Part shown: one piece after another, positions 32,893-42,927 of the stretch
Position numbering within the stretch: position 1 is the stretch's first letter
How the letters are laid out: each line of letters opens with the position of its first letter
Translations under genes and position numbers: made by a program
Assembly (NCBI RefSeq): GCF_008244685.1
Contig: NZ_VTFT01000001.1
Span: 723,248-787,247, forward strand
DNA from: Luteimonas viscosa
GTDB lineage: Bacteria > Pseudomonadota > Gammaproteobacteria > Xanthomonadales > Xanthomonadaceae
Direction of reading: 5' to 3'
DNA: 64,000 nucleotides
Notes under the pieces: generated by a model
Database searches by the model: none
The model's input: only the letters and a program-made list of their open reading frames with translations
Told to the model about the DNA's origin: nothing

Positions 32893-34083
32893 CTACCCAA
32901 GGGTCGATCGAACCGCGTCCCCGCCAGTCGCTCCGCGCACCGCTCGCCGCCGACGCCACCACAACATCACCCCGGTCACGCACACCAGCGCCGTACCGAG
33001 CCCCGACACGAACACCGCAACCCTGCCCGGCAGGCCGAACGCCTGGCCCGAGTGCAGGGCGTACTGCCAGACGAAGAAGGCATCGCCGGCGCTTTCGCCG
33101 CGGTCGTGGCGCTGGCCGAGCAGGCGGCCGTCGTCCATCGCCACGTAGGTCCACAGGCGGCCCTGCTGGTCGACGTCGCGCGGGTCGAAGGTGCGCACGG
33201 CGTACGCGCCCACGCGCGGCAGGATGCGCACGCTGTGGATGCGCGCGTCGGGCTGCTGCGCGTGCACGCGGGCGATGGCCGTGTCGATGTCGAGCGTGCG
33301 CGGCGTGTCGGTCGCGGGCGGCATGGTCCGGTCCAGGCGTCCGGACACCGGCGACAGCACGCCCACCGCGTCGCGGCTGGCCTCGGGCCAGGCCAGGGTC
33401 ACGCCGGTGAGCGACATCACCAGCGTCAGCACCAGCAACCACATGCCGGGGGCGCGGTGCCGGTCGTGGCGACGCCGGCCGCTGCCGGGCGGCCCGGCGA
33501 GGCGAAAGGCATCGCGCCATGCGGCCAGGCGCGGCAGCGACAACCACGCCGCCGCCAGGTGGTCGAGCAGCCACAGCAGCGACACCAGGCCGAACAACCA
33601 GGTCGCCACCGGGCCGAGCATCAGGTCGACGTGCAGACCGTACAGCACGTCCATTGCATGGCGGCGGTCGAGCGCGAAGCGGCCCTGTTCGCGCCAACCC
33701 AGCACGCGACCGTCGGCCGGGTGCGAGAACAGCTGGAAGTCGCGTTCGACGCCGCCGCTTTCCTGGTGCCCCAGCATCCACAGCGTGCGTCCCGGTGCGT
33801 GCGGGAGTTCGACGATCCACGGCTCGAAACCGGGTACTGCCTCCTGCGCGCGCGCGATCGCAAGTTGCAGCGGTGCCCTCGCGTCCGTCGTGACGGCGAC
33901 CTCGCCTGTCGTGCGCAGGTCAGGATTGAGCCAGGTATCGAGCTCGTCGTAGAAGGTGATCGCGCTGCCGGTCAGCGCGAGCAGCAGCAGCCACAGCGAC
34001 GCACCCAGCCCGAACCAGCGATGCCAGGCCAGCAACGCAAGGCGCGTGCGCACGCGCCAGCCACCGGGTGCCCGTGCGACCAC
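32893..34083 (-). CDS. PepSY-associated membrane protein (iron-uptake linked)
   Basis: A 396-residue inner-membrane protein of the PepSY-TM family, which often accompanies siderophore or haem receptors and includes ferric-siderophore reductases. The first helix is preceded by LLAWHRWFGLGASLWLLLLA. Further helices are around GPVATWLFGLVSLLWLLDHL, MWLLVLTLVMSLTGVTLAW and the C-terminal FVSGLGTALVCVTGVMLWWR. Conserved-type histidines occur in WHRW, YGLHVDLM and LHSGQAF. The start is GTG 34083, seven bases after the receptor stop; GTG 34053 is an alternative. It is co-transcribed with the Fur-box-linked receptor. Confidence 0.85.
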   Translation of the reverse strand: MVARAPGGWRVRTRLALLAWHRWFGLGASLWLLLLALTGSAITFYDELDTWLNPDLRTTGEVAVTTDARAPLQLAIARAQEAVPGFEPWIVELPHAPGRTLWMLGHQESGGVERDFQLFSHPADGRVLGWREQGRFALDRRHAMDVLYGLHVDLMLGPVATWLFGLVSLLWLLDHLAAAWLSLPRLAAWRDAFRLAGPPGSGRRRHDRHRAPGMWLLVLTLVMSLTGVTLAWPEASRDAVGVLSPVSGRLDRTMPPATDTPRTLDIDTAIARVHAQQPDARIHSVRILPRVGAYAVRTFDPRDVDQQGRLWTYVAMDDGRLLGQRHDRGESAGDAFFVWQYALHSGQAFGLPGRVAVFVSGLGTALVCVTGVMLWWRRRRAVRGATGGDAVRSTLG

Positions 34084-34090
34084 GCGCGGC

Positions 34091-36178
34091 TCAGAAGCGC
34101 ACGGTCGCGCCAAGCCGGAAGTTGCGTCCGGGTTCGTTGAGCCCGGCGACGAGTTCGTAGTCCGGGATCGCGGTGTAGTCGGCCACGCTGGCGTGGGCGC
34201 GGTAGCTGCGGTCGAACAGGTTGTAGACGCCGGCGAACAGTTCGAAGCGGTCGCTGGCCAGCGGCTGCCAGCGCGCGAAGAGGTCGACCACGGTGTAGCC
34301 GGGCTTGTCGACGAACTGCGTGTCGGGCAGGTAGCCGAGCTCGACGTCGCGGAACAGCACCTCGACATCGTCCAGGTCTTCCACGTGGGTCACGCCCAGT
34401 TGCAGGCCGAAGCGGTCGTCCGGGCGGTAGCCGAGCATCAGGTTCCAGTTGTCGCCCATGGAGTTGCCGAGCGCGATATGTTCGTAGCCCTCGATCCGGC
34501 GATCGTTGAGGCGCGAGTCGTAGCGGTTGTAGTAGGCATCGGCCGAGAACGCGCCGCGGATGATGCCTGCGCGCAGTTCCACGCCCTCCGAGCGGAACGT
34601 GCCGACGTTCTCGTAGTACACCCCGCCCTGCGGCGGCGGGCCGCTGTAGAGCTGGTCGAGCACCACGTCGTCGATGCTCATGCGATAGACCACGGCGGAC
34701 GCGCTGACGCCGTCGCGCGCCCAGGCCAAGCCGAGTTCGGTGTTGTCCACCTGTTCCGGCTGCAGGGTCGGCGACAGCGTGAGGCGGCCCGGGCGCTGCT
34801 CGAGCGTGAACGCGTCGCCGATCTCCTTGCCGCGGAACGCCTCCGCGTAGCCGGCGTTGAGGGTGAGCTCGGGCGTCAGGCGCCAGCGGCCGCCGGCGTT
34901 GAGGCTCACGCCGTCGCTGTCGGTGCCGCCGCCGTAGGTGGTGAGGTCGAGGTCGTAGTCGTCGTAGCGCGCGCCGAAGCTCAGCAGCAGCGGCTCGCTC
35001 ACCTGCCAGTGGTCCTGAACGTAGACGCCGAGCAGGCGGCCCTGCTCCTCGAACCGTCCGATCGCCGGATCCCAGGCCCAGGGCTGCCAGGTGGCGGCCT
35101 CGGCGAGGTACTGGCTGGACACGCTGTCGTCGCGATGCTCGATGCCGGCGGTGATGCGATGCGCGCCGGCACGCCAGCGGCCGCGCAGGTCGAAGCCCCA
35201 TGTGTCGATGTCGGCGCCGTAGCGGCCCCAGCGATCGAAGCGGTCCTGCACGAATGTGGATTCGGTGCGGTAGCCCGTCGCTTCGAGTTCCAAGGCGTCG
35301 CTGACGGCCACGCCGTAGTTCAGCACCGCGGTGCGGCGCTCGCCTTCCACCGGGAACAGCGGCTCGCCCTCCAGCACCGGCCAGTTGGGACGCGCGCCGA
35401 AGTCGCCTTCCTCGCGGCGCACCTCGTAGCTGGCGGCGAGCCGATGGCCGTCGCCGAATTCGCCGCCGATCTTGACGAAGCCCAGGCGCTGGTCGGCGCC
35501 GGTGCCGCGCAGGGTGGTGCCGTCGCCGTCCTCGTAATCGTCGCGGTCCACGCGTACGAACGAGGCGAGGATGCCGATGTCGCCCGACAGCCGCCCGAAT
35601 GCGGTGGCGCTGGCCTTGTGGCCGGCGTTGCTCATCCAGCCGGCCTTGAGCAGCCCACCGGCATCGCGGCCGGGCTGCAGCAGGTCCACCGGGTTGCGGG
35701 TGCGGAAGCGGATCGCACCGCCGATCGCACCGAAGCCCGAGGTCGCCTCGCCCGGGCCGGCCTGCACGTCGACCGTTTCCAGCAGTTCCGGCTCGATCGA
35801 GACCCGGCCCACGTGGTGGAACAGGGTGCCGCGCTGGGGCGCGCCATCGACGGTGACGTTGAGCAGCGAATCCTCCAGCCCGCGCACGTAGATCTTCTGC
35901 GCCAGCCCCACGCCCCCGCCCACCTGCACCGAGGGGATGGCGCGGAACAGGTCGGCCAGGTCGCCGGCCTGGGTGAGCTCGATGTCCTCGCGGTCGAGTA
36001 CCTCGTCGGTCATGGCGCCGACGACGACCACCTGGTCGAGCGCGACCGGATCGGAGTCGGGCGCGGCCACGTCCTGGGCCGATGCCATCGCGGGCATGGC
36101 CAGGGCGATCGCGGCCGCTAGCTGGCGGCCGGCAGACGGACGGCGCGCCTGGCGCGCGGGCAAGGACGTGGTGGACAT
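34091..36178 (-). CDS. TonB-dependent receptor, iron/haem type
   Basis: A 695-residue outer-membrane receptor, shorter than the carbohydrate type at 16778. The signal peptide ends near AMASAQ. The TonB-box-like segment is DQVVVVGAMTDE. The plug domain has LADLFRAIPSVQVGGG and QKIYVRGLEDSLLNVTVDGA, which resembles haem/haemoglobin-type receptors. The barrel ends in FRLGATVRF. A Fur-box-like site lies 36 bases upstream and a PepSY protein follows. It probably imports an iron complex; haem or siderophore cannot be decided. It has no evident link to xylan. Confidence 0.9.
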   Translation of the reverse strand: MSTTSLPARQARRPSAGRQLAAAIALAMPAMASAQDVAAPDSDPVALDQVVVVGAMTDEVLDREDIELTQAGDLADLFRAIPSVQVGGGVGLAQKIYVRGLEDSLLNVTVDGAPQRGTLFHHVGRVSIEPELLETVDVQAGPGEATSGFGAIGGAIRFRTRNPVDLLQPGRDAGGLLKAGWMSNAGHKASATAFGRLSGDIGILASFVRVDRDDYEDGDGTTLRGTGADQRLGFVKIGGEFGDGHRLAASYEVRREEGDFGARPNWPVLEGEPLFPVEGERRTAVLNYGVAVSDALELEATGYRTESTFVQDRFDRWGRYGADIDTWGFDLRGRWRAGAHRITAGIEHRDDSVSSQYLAEAATWQPWAWDPAIGRFEEQGRLLGVYVQDHWQVSEPLLLSFGARYDDYDLDLTTYGGGTDSDGVSLNAGGRWRLTPELTLNAGYAEAFRGKEIGDAFTLEQRPGRLTLSPTLQPEQVDNTELGLAWARDGVSASAVVYRMSIDDVVLDQLYSGPPPQGGVYYENVGTFRSEGVELRAGIIRGAFSADAYYNRYDSRLNDRRIEGYEHIALGNSMGDNWNLMLGYRPDDRFGLQLGVTHVEDLDDVEVLFRDVELGYLPDTQFVDKPGYTVVDLFARWQPLASDRFELFAGVYNLFDRSYRAHASVADYTAIPDYELVAGLNEPGRNFRLGATVRF

Positions 36179-36213
36179 GCGGCTCCCCTGGATCGAGGGC
36201 GCCGATTCTGAAT

Positions 36214-36232
36214 GCTAATGAGAACGATTGTC
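36214..36232 (-). promoter_or_regulatory. Fur-box-like site
   Basis: GCTAATGAGAACGATTGTC matches the 19-base E. coli Fur consensus GATAATGATAATCATTATC at 14 positions by hand alignment. It lies just upstream of the iron-type TonB receptor. Confidence 0.7.
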
Positions 36233-36335
36233 AAACGAGAGGAAGTCGCAATGGCGCTGCGCTCGGACGACGCGATCGCCCTCCCGCGACTCCGGACAGT
36301 CGCCGTGCCACGGGCAGCCGCACCCGAGCGCCCGC

Positions 36336-38909
36336 TCATTGCGGCACGATCTCCAGCACCTCCACCACGGCGTTGTCGTCCAGTCGCCACAGCTTCAACG
36401 CGTGGCGGCCCGCCGGCAGCGCGTCGAAGGTCGCCACGAGGTCGACACGGTTGTCGATCACCGCCGCGTACCAGCGCTTCTGTCCGGGCTTCTCTGCACC
36501 ACCGCCGGTCGGCTCGAGTTCCGATACAAGGGTCTGCATCGGGCCGTCGCCGAACGATACGCCTATGCGCACGCCACCGCTGCCGACGGTGTCGAGCGTC
36601 GGCGCCAGGCGCAGCCGCAGCTCGATGCCCTCGTTTTCCGGCAGGGTCACGTCGTATTCCGCGCGCGGCGCCGCCGACGGCGTAGTCGGCGGCCGGCCCT
36701 GCGGCAGCGCCACGAGGGCCGCGCGACCCTGGCCGAGATCGGGAACAGGGGACCAGGCGATGCCAACCGCGGCGACGCCACGATCGACATCGACGGCATC
36801 GATGCGGATCGGGCCGGCGCCGGACTCGGGATCCACGAACACCGCGCGCGCGTTGCGCATCTTCTCCGGCACGTCGCCCGCGGTGCGGATCAGCACCGGC
36901 GGGTTCTGCCGCACCGGGTCGTTCCAGATCACGTAGTTCGTGTGCACCTGGGACATCATTTTGTCCCACTTGCCGTCCAGCAGCGTGTGGTACTCGCGCA
37001 CCAGTTCTGCATCGCGCGCATACGCGCGTTCGGCCTGCTCGAGGAACACGTTGCCGCGCGGATCGAAGCGCGCGGCCAGGCGCTGGTTCCAGGCGGTGGC
37101 GAAGTACATCTCGTAGAGGTTCGCCACCGCCTGGATCGGATAGTCCACCAGCTGGAAGAAGGCCGGCCGCGCCGCCTCCGGGACGCGCGGCCGCACCGCA
37201 TCGAGCCGGGCGACGAGCGCGCGCCAGTCCTCGACGATCCCGCTCCACTCGCCGCGGACCAGAACGTCGGGACGGATCTCGCCCAGCGCATAGGTGCCCT
37301 CGTTCACCAGCTCCGGCTTGCGGCGCGCCGCCAGCCGGGAGTACTCCGTCATCAAGGCGCCGACCTCTGCGCCCAGTTCCGCGCCGAACTGCTGCGCGGC
37401 CCAGTCTTCGGGATAGGCCGCCAGCGCCTCGGGCGTCATGCGCTCCGGCCCCCAGGCCATGTCCATGAAGAAGTCGAGCGGATACTCGACCGGCTTGATG
37501 TCGCCGACGTTCACGATCCAGATGTCGCGCGCGCCGCGCTGCCAGGCCAGGTCCATCTGCTGCCAGACCTTGCCGATCTGGTTGGTGTTGAGCCACTTGT
37601 AGTTGCGCGGCACGCCCACGTAGTCGAAGTGGTAGTACACGCCGAAGCCGCCGGCACGCCCGAGGTCGCGCGTGGGCAGGCGCCGGATCTGGCCCCAGTT
37701 GTCGTCGGCGAACAGCAGGGTGACGTCGTCGGGAACGGTCATGCCCTGGTCGTAGTAGTCCTGCACTTCCTTGTACAGCGCCCACATCTGCGGCACCTCG
37801 GACGCGGGCCTGCCGGTGACCTCCTCGATCAGGCGGCGCTGGTCGGCCACCACCCGCTCCAGCAGGTCGGTCGCGGTGCCTTCGCTCATCGGCGCGTCGC
37901 CGTCGCCGCGCATGCCGATCGTCAGCAGGTTCTCGTGCATGCCGCCGCCGGCGCCGCGCATCATGCGTTCCAGGCCGCCGCGCCAGAACGTGCGCAGGTT
38001 CCGGCCGTTGCGCGCGTAGTCCCACTCGCCGCCGGTGGAAGGATCGTCCTCGAGCCGGTGCCACTCGGCCTGCGCGCGCGTGAGCGGTTCGTGGTGCGAG
38101 GTGCCCATCACCACGCCCATCTCGTGCGCCAGCGCCGCGCTGCGCGGATCGTCCAGGTGGAAGGACTTGGGCGCCCACATCGCCGGCCACAGGTAGTTGC
38201 CCTTGAGCCGCAGCAGCAGTTCGAACACGTGGGCGTACATGTCGGCATTGACGCCGCCGAACTTCTTCTTCGCCCAGCCGCTGAGCGCCGGGTCCTCGTC
38301 GTTGATGAAGATGCCGCGGTAGCGCACGCCGGGACGGTCGCTGCGTTCGCCCGCGGTCACGCGCACGGTCGCGCGCCGCGTCACCGGCACGTCGGCGAAC
38401 CAGTGCCAGGGCGAGACGCCGATGCGCTCGGACAGGTCGTAGGCACCGAACACCGCGCCGCGCCGGTCCGACCCGGCGATCACCAGCGCCTGCGCCACGC
38501 CCGGCCAGGGCTGGTCGACCACGGCGAGCTGGAACGCCTCCCACTGTCCACCGATGTCATCGAGACGCAGCTTGCCGGCGGCCACGAGGCCGTCGATCCA
38601 CGCGCTGTCGCCCTGCACGCCGACCACGACGATCGGTCCGTCGACGCCGTCGGCCGCGGTCAGCACTTCTGGTACCGAACCGCCGACGCGGCCGAGGTCT
38701 TCCGCCAGCGAAGCGGCTACCCGCCGCACCGCGGAGTCGGCACCGGCATCCACAAGCACCGTGGCCGGCACGCCGCCGTCGAGCAGCGCGAAGTCGCTGG
38801 GAGTGACACGTTCGCAGACCGTGACGGGCGTGTCGCAGGCCAGGGTGGCGCCGCTGGCGAACAGCGCGGATGCAAGACACCAGGCGCGCAGTCCGGGTCG
38901 TGTGGTCAA
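36336..38909 (-). CDS. GH115 alpha-glucuronidase, short form
   Basis: A second family 115 alpha-glucuronidase, 857 residues. The core motifs match the first copy: YRGIFINDEDPALSGWAKKK, KGNYLWPAMWAPKSF, VVMGTSHHEPLTRAQAEW, LLFADDNWGQIRRLP and YYHFDYVGVPRNYKWLN. The leader (LTTRPGLRAWCLASALFASGATLA) indicates export. The start is uncertain: TTG 38909 was chosen because GAGAGGAG lies about seven bases upstream and the signal peptide begins there. It lacks part of the C-terminal extension of the 958-residue copy. It lies 103 bases after gntP on the same strand. Confidence 0.93.
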   Translation of the reverse strand: MTTRPGLRAWCLASALFASGATLACDTPVTVCERVTPSDFALLDGGVPATVLVDAGADSAVRRVAASLAEDLGRVGGSVPEVLTAADGVDGPIVVVGVQGDSAWIDGLVAAGKLRLDDIGGQWEAFQLAVVDQPWPGVAQALVIAGSDRRGAVFGAYDLSERIGVSPWHWFADVPVTRRATVRVTAGERSDRPGVRYRGIFINDEDPALSGWAKKKFGGVNADMYAHVFELLLRLKGNYLWPAMWAPKSFHLDDPRSAALAHEMGVVMGTSHHEPLTRAQAEWHRLEDDPSTGGEWDYARNGRNLRTFWRGGLERMMRGAGGGMHENLLTIGMRGDGDAPMSEGTATDLLERVVADQRRLIEEVTGRPASEVPQMWALYKEVQDYYDQGMTVPDDVTLLFADDNWGQIRRLPTRDLGRAGGFGVYYHFDYVGVPRNYKWLNTNQIGKVWQQMDLAWQRGARDIWIVNVGDIKPVEYPLDFFMDMAWGPERMTPEALAAYPEDWAAQQFGAELGAEVGALMTEYSRLAARRKPELVNEGTYALGEIRPDVLVRGEWSGIVEDWRALVARLDAVRPRVPEAARPAFFQLVDYPIQAVANLYEMYFATAWNQRLAARFDPRGNVFLEQAERAYARDAELVREYHTLLDGKWDKMMSQVHTNYVIWNDPVRQNPPVLIRTAGDVPEKMRNARAVFVDPESGAGPIRIDAVDVDRGVAAVGIAWSPVPDLGQGRAALVALPQGRPPTTPSAAPRAEYDVTLPENEGIELRLRLAPTLDTVGSGGVRIGVSFGDGPMQTLVSELEPTGGGAEKPGQKRWYAAVIDNRVDLVATFDALPAGRHALKLWRLDDNAVVEVLEIVPQ

Positions 38910-39012
38910 GGTCGTGCTCCTCTCGTTATTGTCGTGCAATGCCGGTCGAAGCGACGTGCAGGCTTGGGCCAGGACGTCGGTCCCAAGACTGCGTCGCCAT
39001 CTGCGTCGAACC

Positions 39013-40323
39013 TCATCCGACCACCAGTTCCAGCAGCAGCACACCGGCCAGGCCGACGATCGAGATCGTGGTTTCCATCACCGTCCACGAGGCGAAGGTC
39101 TGCTTCATCGACAGGTTGAAGAATTCCTTGAACATCCAGAACGCCGAATCGTTGACGTGCGAGCCGAACACGCTGCCCGCGCCCACCGCCAGCACCATCA
39201 GTTCGGGCGAGGCGCCCGTGGTCGCGATCAGCGGGCCGACGACACCGGCGGCGGTGATCACCGCGACCGTCGCCGAGCCGATCATCACCCGCAGGATCGC
39301 CGTGGCCAGCCAGGCGAAGATCAGGGGCGGCATCTGCCAGCTCTCGCTCAACGAAGCGATCTGCGCGCCCACGCCGCTGTCCACCAGTACCTGCTTGAAC
39401 ACGCCGCCGGCGGTGATGATCAGCAGGATCACGGCGATGCTGGCGATGGCGGCGTTGAGCCACTTGGTTTGCGTTTCCAGTGCGACGCCACGGCGATGGC
39501 CGAGCCACCAGAACGCGACCAGCGTGGCCAGCAGCAGCGCCACGGTGGGATTGCCGAGGAACAGCAGCCCGGTGCGTACGAGGCCTACCGGCAGCAGCGC
39601 ATCGGCCAGCACCGACACGCTGATCAGGAGCACGGGCGAGAGCGCGATCAGGAACGAGCTCCAGGCTCCCGGCAGTTCCTTGTGCTGCGTGCTGGACGTG
39701 AACAGGTCCAGCATCGGCGGATTGATCACCTGCAGGCGCCTGCCCAGGATCGGCCCGGCGATGATCACCGCGGGGATCGCCATCGCGATGCCGTAGACCA
39801 GGGTGAGGCCCATGTCGGCGCCGAACGCGTTCACCAGCACCACCGGCCCCGGGTGCGGCGGCAGGAAGCAGTGGGTGGTGCTGAGCGAGGCCACGGTGGG
39901 GATGGCGAGGTACAGGATCGGCAAGCCGGTCTTGCGCGCCAGCGAGAAGATCAGCGGCACCAGGATGATGAAGCCGGCGTTGAAGTACAGCGGGATGCCG
40001 ACCAGGAAGCCGGTGAGCAGCAGCGCCCACTGGATGTTCTGCTCGCCGAAGCGCGCGATCAGGGTGGTGGCGATCTTCTCTGCAGCGCCGCTCTCCTCCA
40101 GCACCTTGCCCAGGATCGCGCCGAGCACGATCACCAGTGCCAGGCCCGCGAGCGTGCTGCCGACGCCGGCGTCGATGGTCTTGAGCAGATCCTGCGGCGA
40201 CATGCCGAGCAGCAGGCCCATCGGAATCGCCACGATCAGCAGCGACAGGAACGGGCTGAGCTTGCGCGCGGTGAGGAAGATCTGCAGCGCGATCGCCGCG
40301 GCGATGATCAGGAACATGGTCAT
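39013..40323 (-). CDS. GntP-family gluconate/aldonate permease
   Basis: This inner-membrane permease has 436 residues and about 12-14 hydrophobic segments. Family blocks are GSTLAGLALVIVLGAILGKV, GIPLYFNAGFIILVPLIF, STTHCFLPPHPGPVVL and GSVFGSHVNDSAFWMFKEFF. GntP proteins carry gluconate or related aldonates. In E. coli yjhF, a member of this family, adjoins yjhG. Here the yjhG-type dehydratase lies directly upstream (249-base gap with repeats), so xylonate uptake is a reasonable inference. GH115 follows 103 bases downstream. Confidence 0.92.
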   Translation of the reverse strand: MTMFLIIAAAIALQIFLTARKLSPFLSLLIVAIPMGLLLGMSPQDLLKTIDAGVGSTLAGLALVIVLGAILGKVLEESGAAEKIATTLIARFGEQNIQWALLLTGFLVGIPLYFNAGFIILVPLIFSLARKTGLPILYLAIPTVASLSTTHCFLPPHPGPVVLVNAFGADMGLTLVYGIAMAIPAVIIAGPILGRRLQVINPPMLDLFTSSTQHKELPGAWSSFLIALSPVLLISVSVLADALLPVGLVRTGLLFLGNPTVALLLATLVAFWWLGHRRGVALETQTKWLNAAIASIAVILLIITAGGVFKQVLVDSGVGAQIASLSESWQMPPLIFAWLATAILRVMIGSATVAVITAAGVVGPLIATTGASPELMVLAVGAGSVFGSHVNDSAFWMFKEFFNLSMKQTFASWTVMETTISIVGLAGVLLLELVVG

Positions 40324-40411
40324 GCGGTGCGCCCTCCCCGGCGACTGGGTGGATCCTGGGTGGTTGCCATCATCTGGAGCGGTGGGCGACTCGCTTGGTT
40401 CGGGGCCAAGG

Positions 40412-40570
40412 CAGATCCCTCACTTCGTTCGGGATGACAATGTTGAGGCGGCAAGGAGCACTCCCTCACTTCGTTCGGGATGACAGTGGGGAGGCTTCCA
40501 GATGCTCTCGCCAACCCGCTCGCGATGACATATTGCATTTGTCATTTCGAGCGAAGCGAGAAATCTTGTC
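40412..40570. repeat. Short dispersed repeats (CCCTCACTTCGTTCGGGATGACA type)
   Basis: Two direct copies (about 40418-40439 and 40463-40484), a degenerate third (near 40512-40530) and an inverted relative (TGTCATTTCGAGCGAAGCGAGA, about 40539-40560) fill most of the gtnP-dehydratase gap. Similar GTCATCCCGAACGAAG units are common intergenic repeats in many bacteria. Confidence 0.75.
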
Positions 40571-40572
40571 AC

Positions 40573-42597
40573 TCACGTGCCCGCGTCGCGTGCAGCGCTG
40601 CCACGTTCCTTCGCCAGCACCTCGCGCCCGGCCCGCAATGTTTCGAGGATGGCGTCCACGTCGTACACGCAACCGCCCCAGGTGCCGCCGCTGGCGTCCT
40701 GCAGCGCGGCCCACAGCCGGGTATCGGCAGGCAGGCGCGGATGTGCGGCGATGGCCGGGTGCAGTTCGCGCGCGGCGAGCACCGCCGCCGCGGCGGCCGG
40801 TTCCAGCAGCGTGTCCGGATCTTCGCCGATGAAGTCCAGCCTGCCCTCCAGCCGCACGCGGTCGATCTCGATCCGCACCACGTCGTGGTCGCGTAGCCGG
40901 CCGATCGGCCCGCCGGCCAGGGCCTCCGGGCCGACGTGGCCGATGCAGGCGCCGGTCGACACCCCGGAGAAGCGCGCATCGGTGATCACCGCCACGTGCT
41001 TGCCCCAGGGCAGGTGCTTGAGCGCGGAGGTGAGCTGGTAGGTCTCCTCCATGCCGGTGCCCGCCGGGCCGCAGCCGGCGAGCACGATGATGTCGCCGGC
41101 GCGCACCGCGTCGCCGCCCCTGGACTTGATCGCGCGGATCGCGTCGCGCTCGCTGGCGAACACGCGCGCGGGGCCGGTGTGGCGATAGACCTCGTCGTCG
41201 TCGACCACGGACGGATCGATCGCGGTCGCCTTGATCACCGATCCGTCGGGCGCGAGGTTGCCGCGCGGGAACACCAGTGCGCTGGACATCCCCGCCGCGC
41301 GCGCGGCATCGGGTCCCATGATCACGTGCGCGGGATCCACGCCGTCGAGCTCGCGCAGTCGCTCGCGCGCGATCCGGCGCGCATCGCTGCGTTCCCACCA
41401 GTCGAGGTTGTCGCCGAGCGATCGCCCGGTGACGGTCAGCACATCCAGGTGCAGCAGGCCCATCGCGCGCAGGTGCAGCATCACCTCCGGCACGCCGCCG
41501 GCCATGAACACCTGCACCGTGGGATGGTGGCGCGGGCCGTTGGGCAGCGCATCGACCAGGCGCGGGGTGGCGCGGTTGGCGCGGATCCAGTCGTCGACGC
41601 TGGGGCGCTGCACGCCCACCGCATGCGCGATCGCCGGCACGTGCAGCAGCAGGTTGGTGGAACCGCCGAAGGCCGCGTGCACCATCACGGCGTTGTCCAC
41701 CGCCGCGCGGGTCAGGATCGCCGAGAGCGCGGTGCCCTGCCGCGCCAGCTGCACCAGCGCCAGCGCCGAGCGCCGCGCGATGTCGAGCCACACCGGTTCG
41801 CCGGACGGCGCCAGTGCGCTGTGCGGCAGCGCGATGCCGAGCGCTTCGGCGATCACCTGCGAGGTGGCCGCGGTGCCCAGGAACTGGCAGCCGCCGCCGA
41901 CCGAGCCGCAGGCGCGGCAGCCCATGGCGGCGGCATGTTCGAGATCGATCAGCCCGTGCGAGAAGCGCGCGCCGATGGTCTGCACGATCGCGGTGTCCTC
42001 GGCGCCGCGCGCAGGCAAGGTGACGCCGCCGGGCACGATCACCCCGGGCAGGTCGGCGCAGCCGGCCAGCGCCAGCATCGTCGCCGGCAGGCCCTTGTCG
42101 CACGTGGCCACGCCCAGCACGCCGCGGCGCGTGGGCAGCGAGCGGATCAGCCGCCGCATCACCACCGCAGCGTCATTGCGGTACGGCAGGCTGTCGAACA
42201 TGCCGGTGGTGCCCTGGGTGCGGCCGTCGCAGGGATCGGAACACATCACCGAGAATGGCAGTCCCTCGTGCGCGGCGAAGGCTTCGGCCGCGGCGCGCAC
42301 CATGCGGTCGATCTCCCAGTGGCCGGTGTGCAGGCCGAGCGCGACCGGCCGACCGTCCTCCGCGCGCAGGCCGCCCTGGGTGCTGACGATGAGGTAGGGA
42401 TCGCGCGCGACTTCCGATGCGCGCCAGCCCATGCCGGCGTTCTGGGTCATGCCGAACAGGTGGCCGCTGGGCGAATCGCGCAGCGTGTCGGCATCGATCG
42501 GCAGGCTGCCGGACGGACCCTCGCCACTGGTGCGCGACTGCGTGATCGACGTACCGTCGCCGAGCAATGTGTCGAGGTTGAAATCGGGAGACGTCAT
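40573..42597 (-). CDS. yjhG: D-xylonate dehydratase, YjhG/YagF type (IlvD/Edd family)
   Basis: This Fe-S dehydratase converts D-xylonate to 2-keto-3-deoxy-D-xylonate. The 674-residue protein agrees with E. coli YjhG/YagF (655) along its length: [80 protein letters not shown] and [20 protein letters not shown]. Likely cluster cysteines are C123, C166 and C237. The ATG at 42597 begins [15 protein letters not shown]; the frame further upstream is the repeat at 42681. It is followed by gntP and preceded by the FAH and ALDH genes, a Weimberg-type set. L-arabonate as alternative substrate cannot be excluded. Confidence 0.93.
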   Translation of the reverse strand: MTSPDFNLDTLLGDGTSITQSRTSGEGPSGSLPIDADTLRDSPSGHLFGMTQNAGMGWRASEVARDPYLIVSTQGGLRAEDGRPVALGLHTGHWEIDRMVRAAAEAFAAHEGLPFSVMCSDPCDGRTQGTTGMFDSLPYRNDAAVVMRRLIRSLPTRRGVLGVATCDKGLPATMLALAGCADLPGVIVPGGVTLPARGAEDTAIVQTIGARFSHGLIDLEHAAAMGCRACGSVGGGCQFLGTAATSQVIAEALGIALPHSALAPSGEPVWLDIARRSALALVQLARQGTALSAILTRAAVDNAVMVHAAFGGSTNLLLHVPAIAHAVGVQRPSVDDWIRANRATPRLVDALPNGPRHHPTVQVFMAGGVPEVMLHLRAMGLLHLDVLTVTGRSLGDNLDWWERSDARRIARERLRELDGVDPAHVIMGPDAARAAGMSSALVFPRGNLAPDGSVIKATAIDPSVVDDDEVYRHTGPARVFASERDAIRAIKSRGGDAVRAGDIIVLAGCGPAGTGMEETYQLTSALKHLPWGKHVAVITDARFSGVSTGACIGHVGPEALAGGPIGRLRDHDVVRIEIDRVRLEGRLDFIGEDPDTLLEPAAAAAVLAARELHPAIAAHPRLPADTRLWAALQDASGGTWGGCVYDVDAILETLRAGREVLAKERGSAARDAGT

Positions 42598-42680
42598 GGC
42601 GCTCTCCTTGCCGCATCGTGCGCAACGTATCGGCAATCCCCGGGTGCCACCGGCTGGAACGCAGCCGCCATCCGCGGCTC

Positions 42681-42724
42681 GGGCCCCCTCTCCCGCTTCG
42701 CGGGGGAGGGTTGGGGTGGGGGCG
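42681..42724. repeat. Inverted repeat pair, left copy (CCCTCTCCCGCTTCGCGGG type)
   Basis: CCCCCTCTCCCGCTTCGCGG and GGGAGGGTTGGGGTGGGGG: a G/C-rich unit common in Xanthomonadaceae intergenic DNA. It faces its complement at 42842-42886, so the two copies bracket about 117 bases of the 330-base gap between the ALDH and dehydratase genes. No gene is seen in this gap. Confidence 0.75.
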
Positions 42725-42841
42725 ACGCAGCTACTGAACGTCGAGCAGCCCTCGGGCATCCATCCCGGACGATCGTTGCTGCACGCCAGTCACGCGAAGC
42801 GCGGACTCCGGCGATGGAGCGTACGCGCACGCAACGCACAG

Positions 42842-42886
42842 CATCCCCACCCCGGCCCTCCCCCGCAAGCGGGAGAGGGGGAGAAG
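42842..42886. repeat. Inverted repeat pair, right copy
   Basis: CATCCCCACCCCGGCCCTCC and CCCGCAAGCGGGAGAGGGGG: reverse-complement relative of 42681-42724. The small internal hairpin CCCGCAAGCGGG is typical of this repeat style. Confidence 0.75.
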
Positions 42887-42927
42887 CAGGTCGCGGTACG
42901 CGACGCATCTCTCCGGCGCCGGGCGCG

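Noticed and set aside
40412-40570. Insertion-sequence ends
   Set aside because: Short GTCATCCCGAACGAAG-type units recur as common intergenic repeats; no transposase or target duplication is seen.
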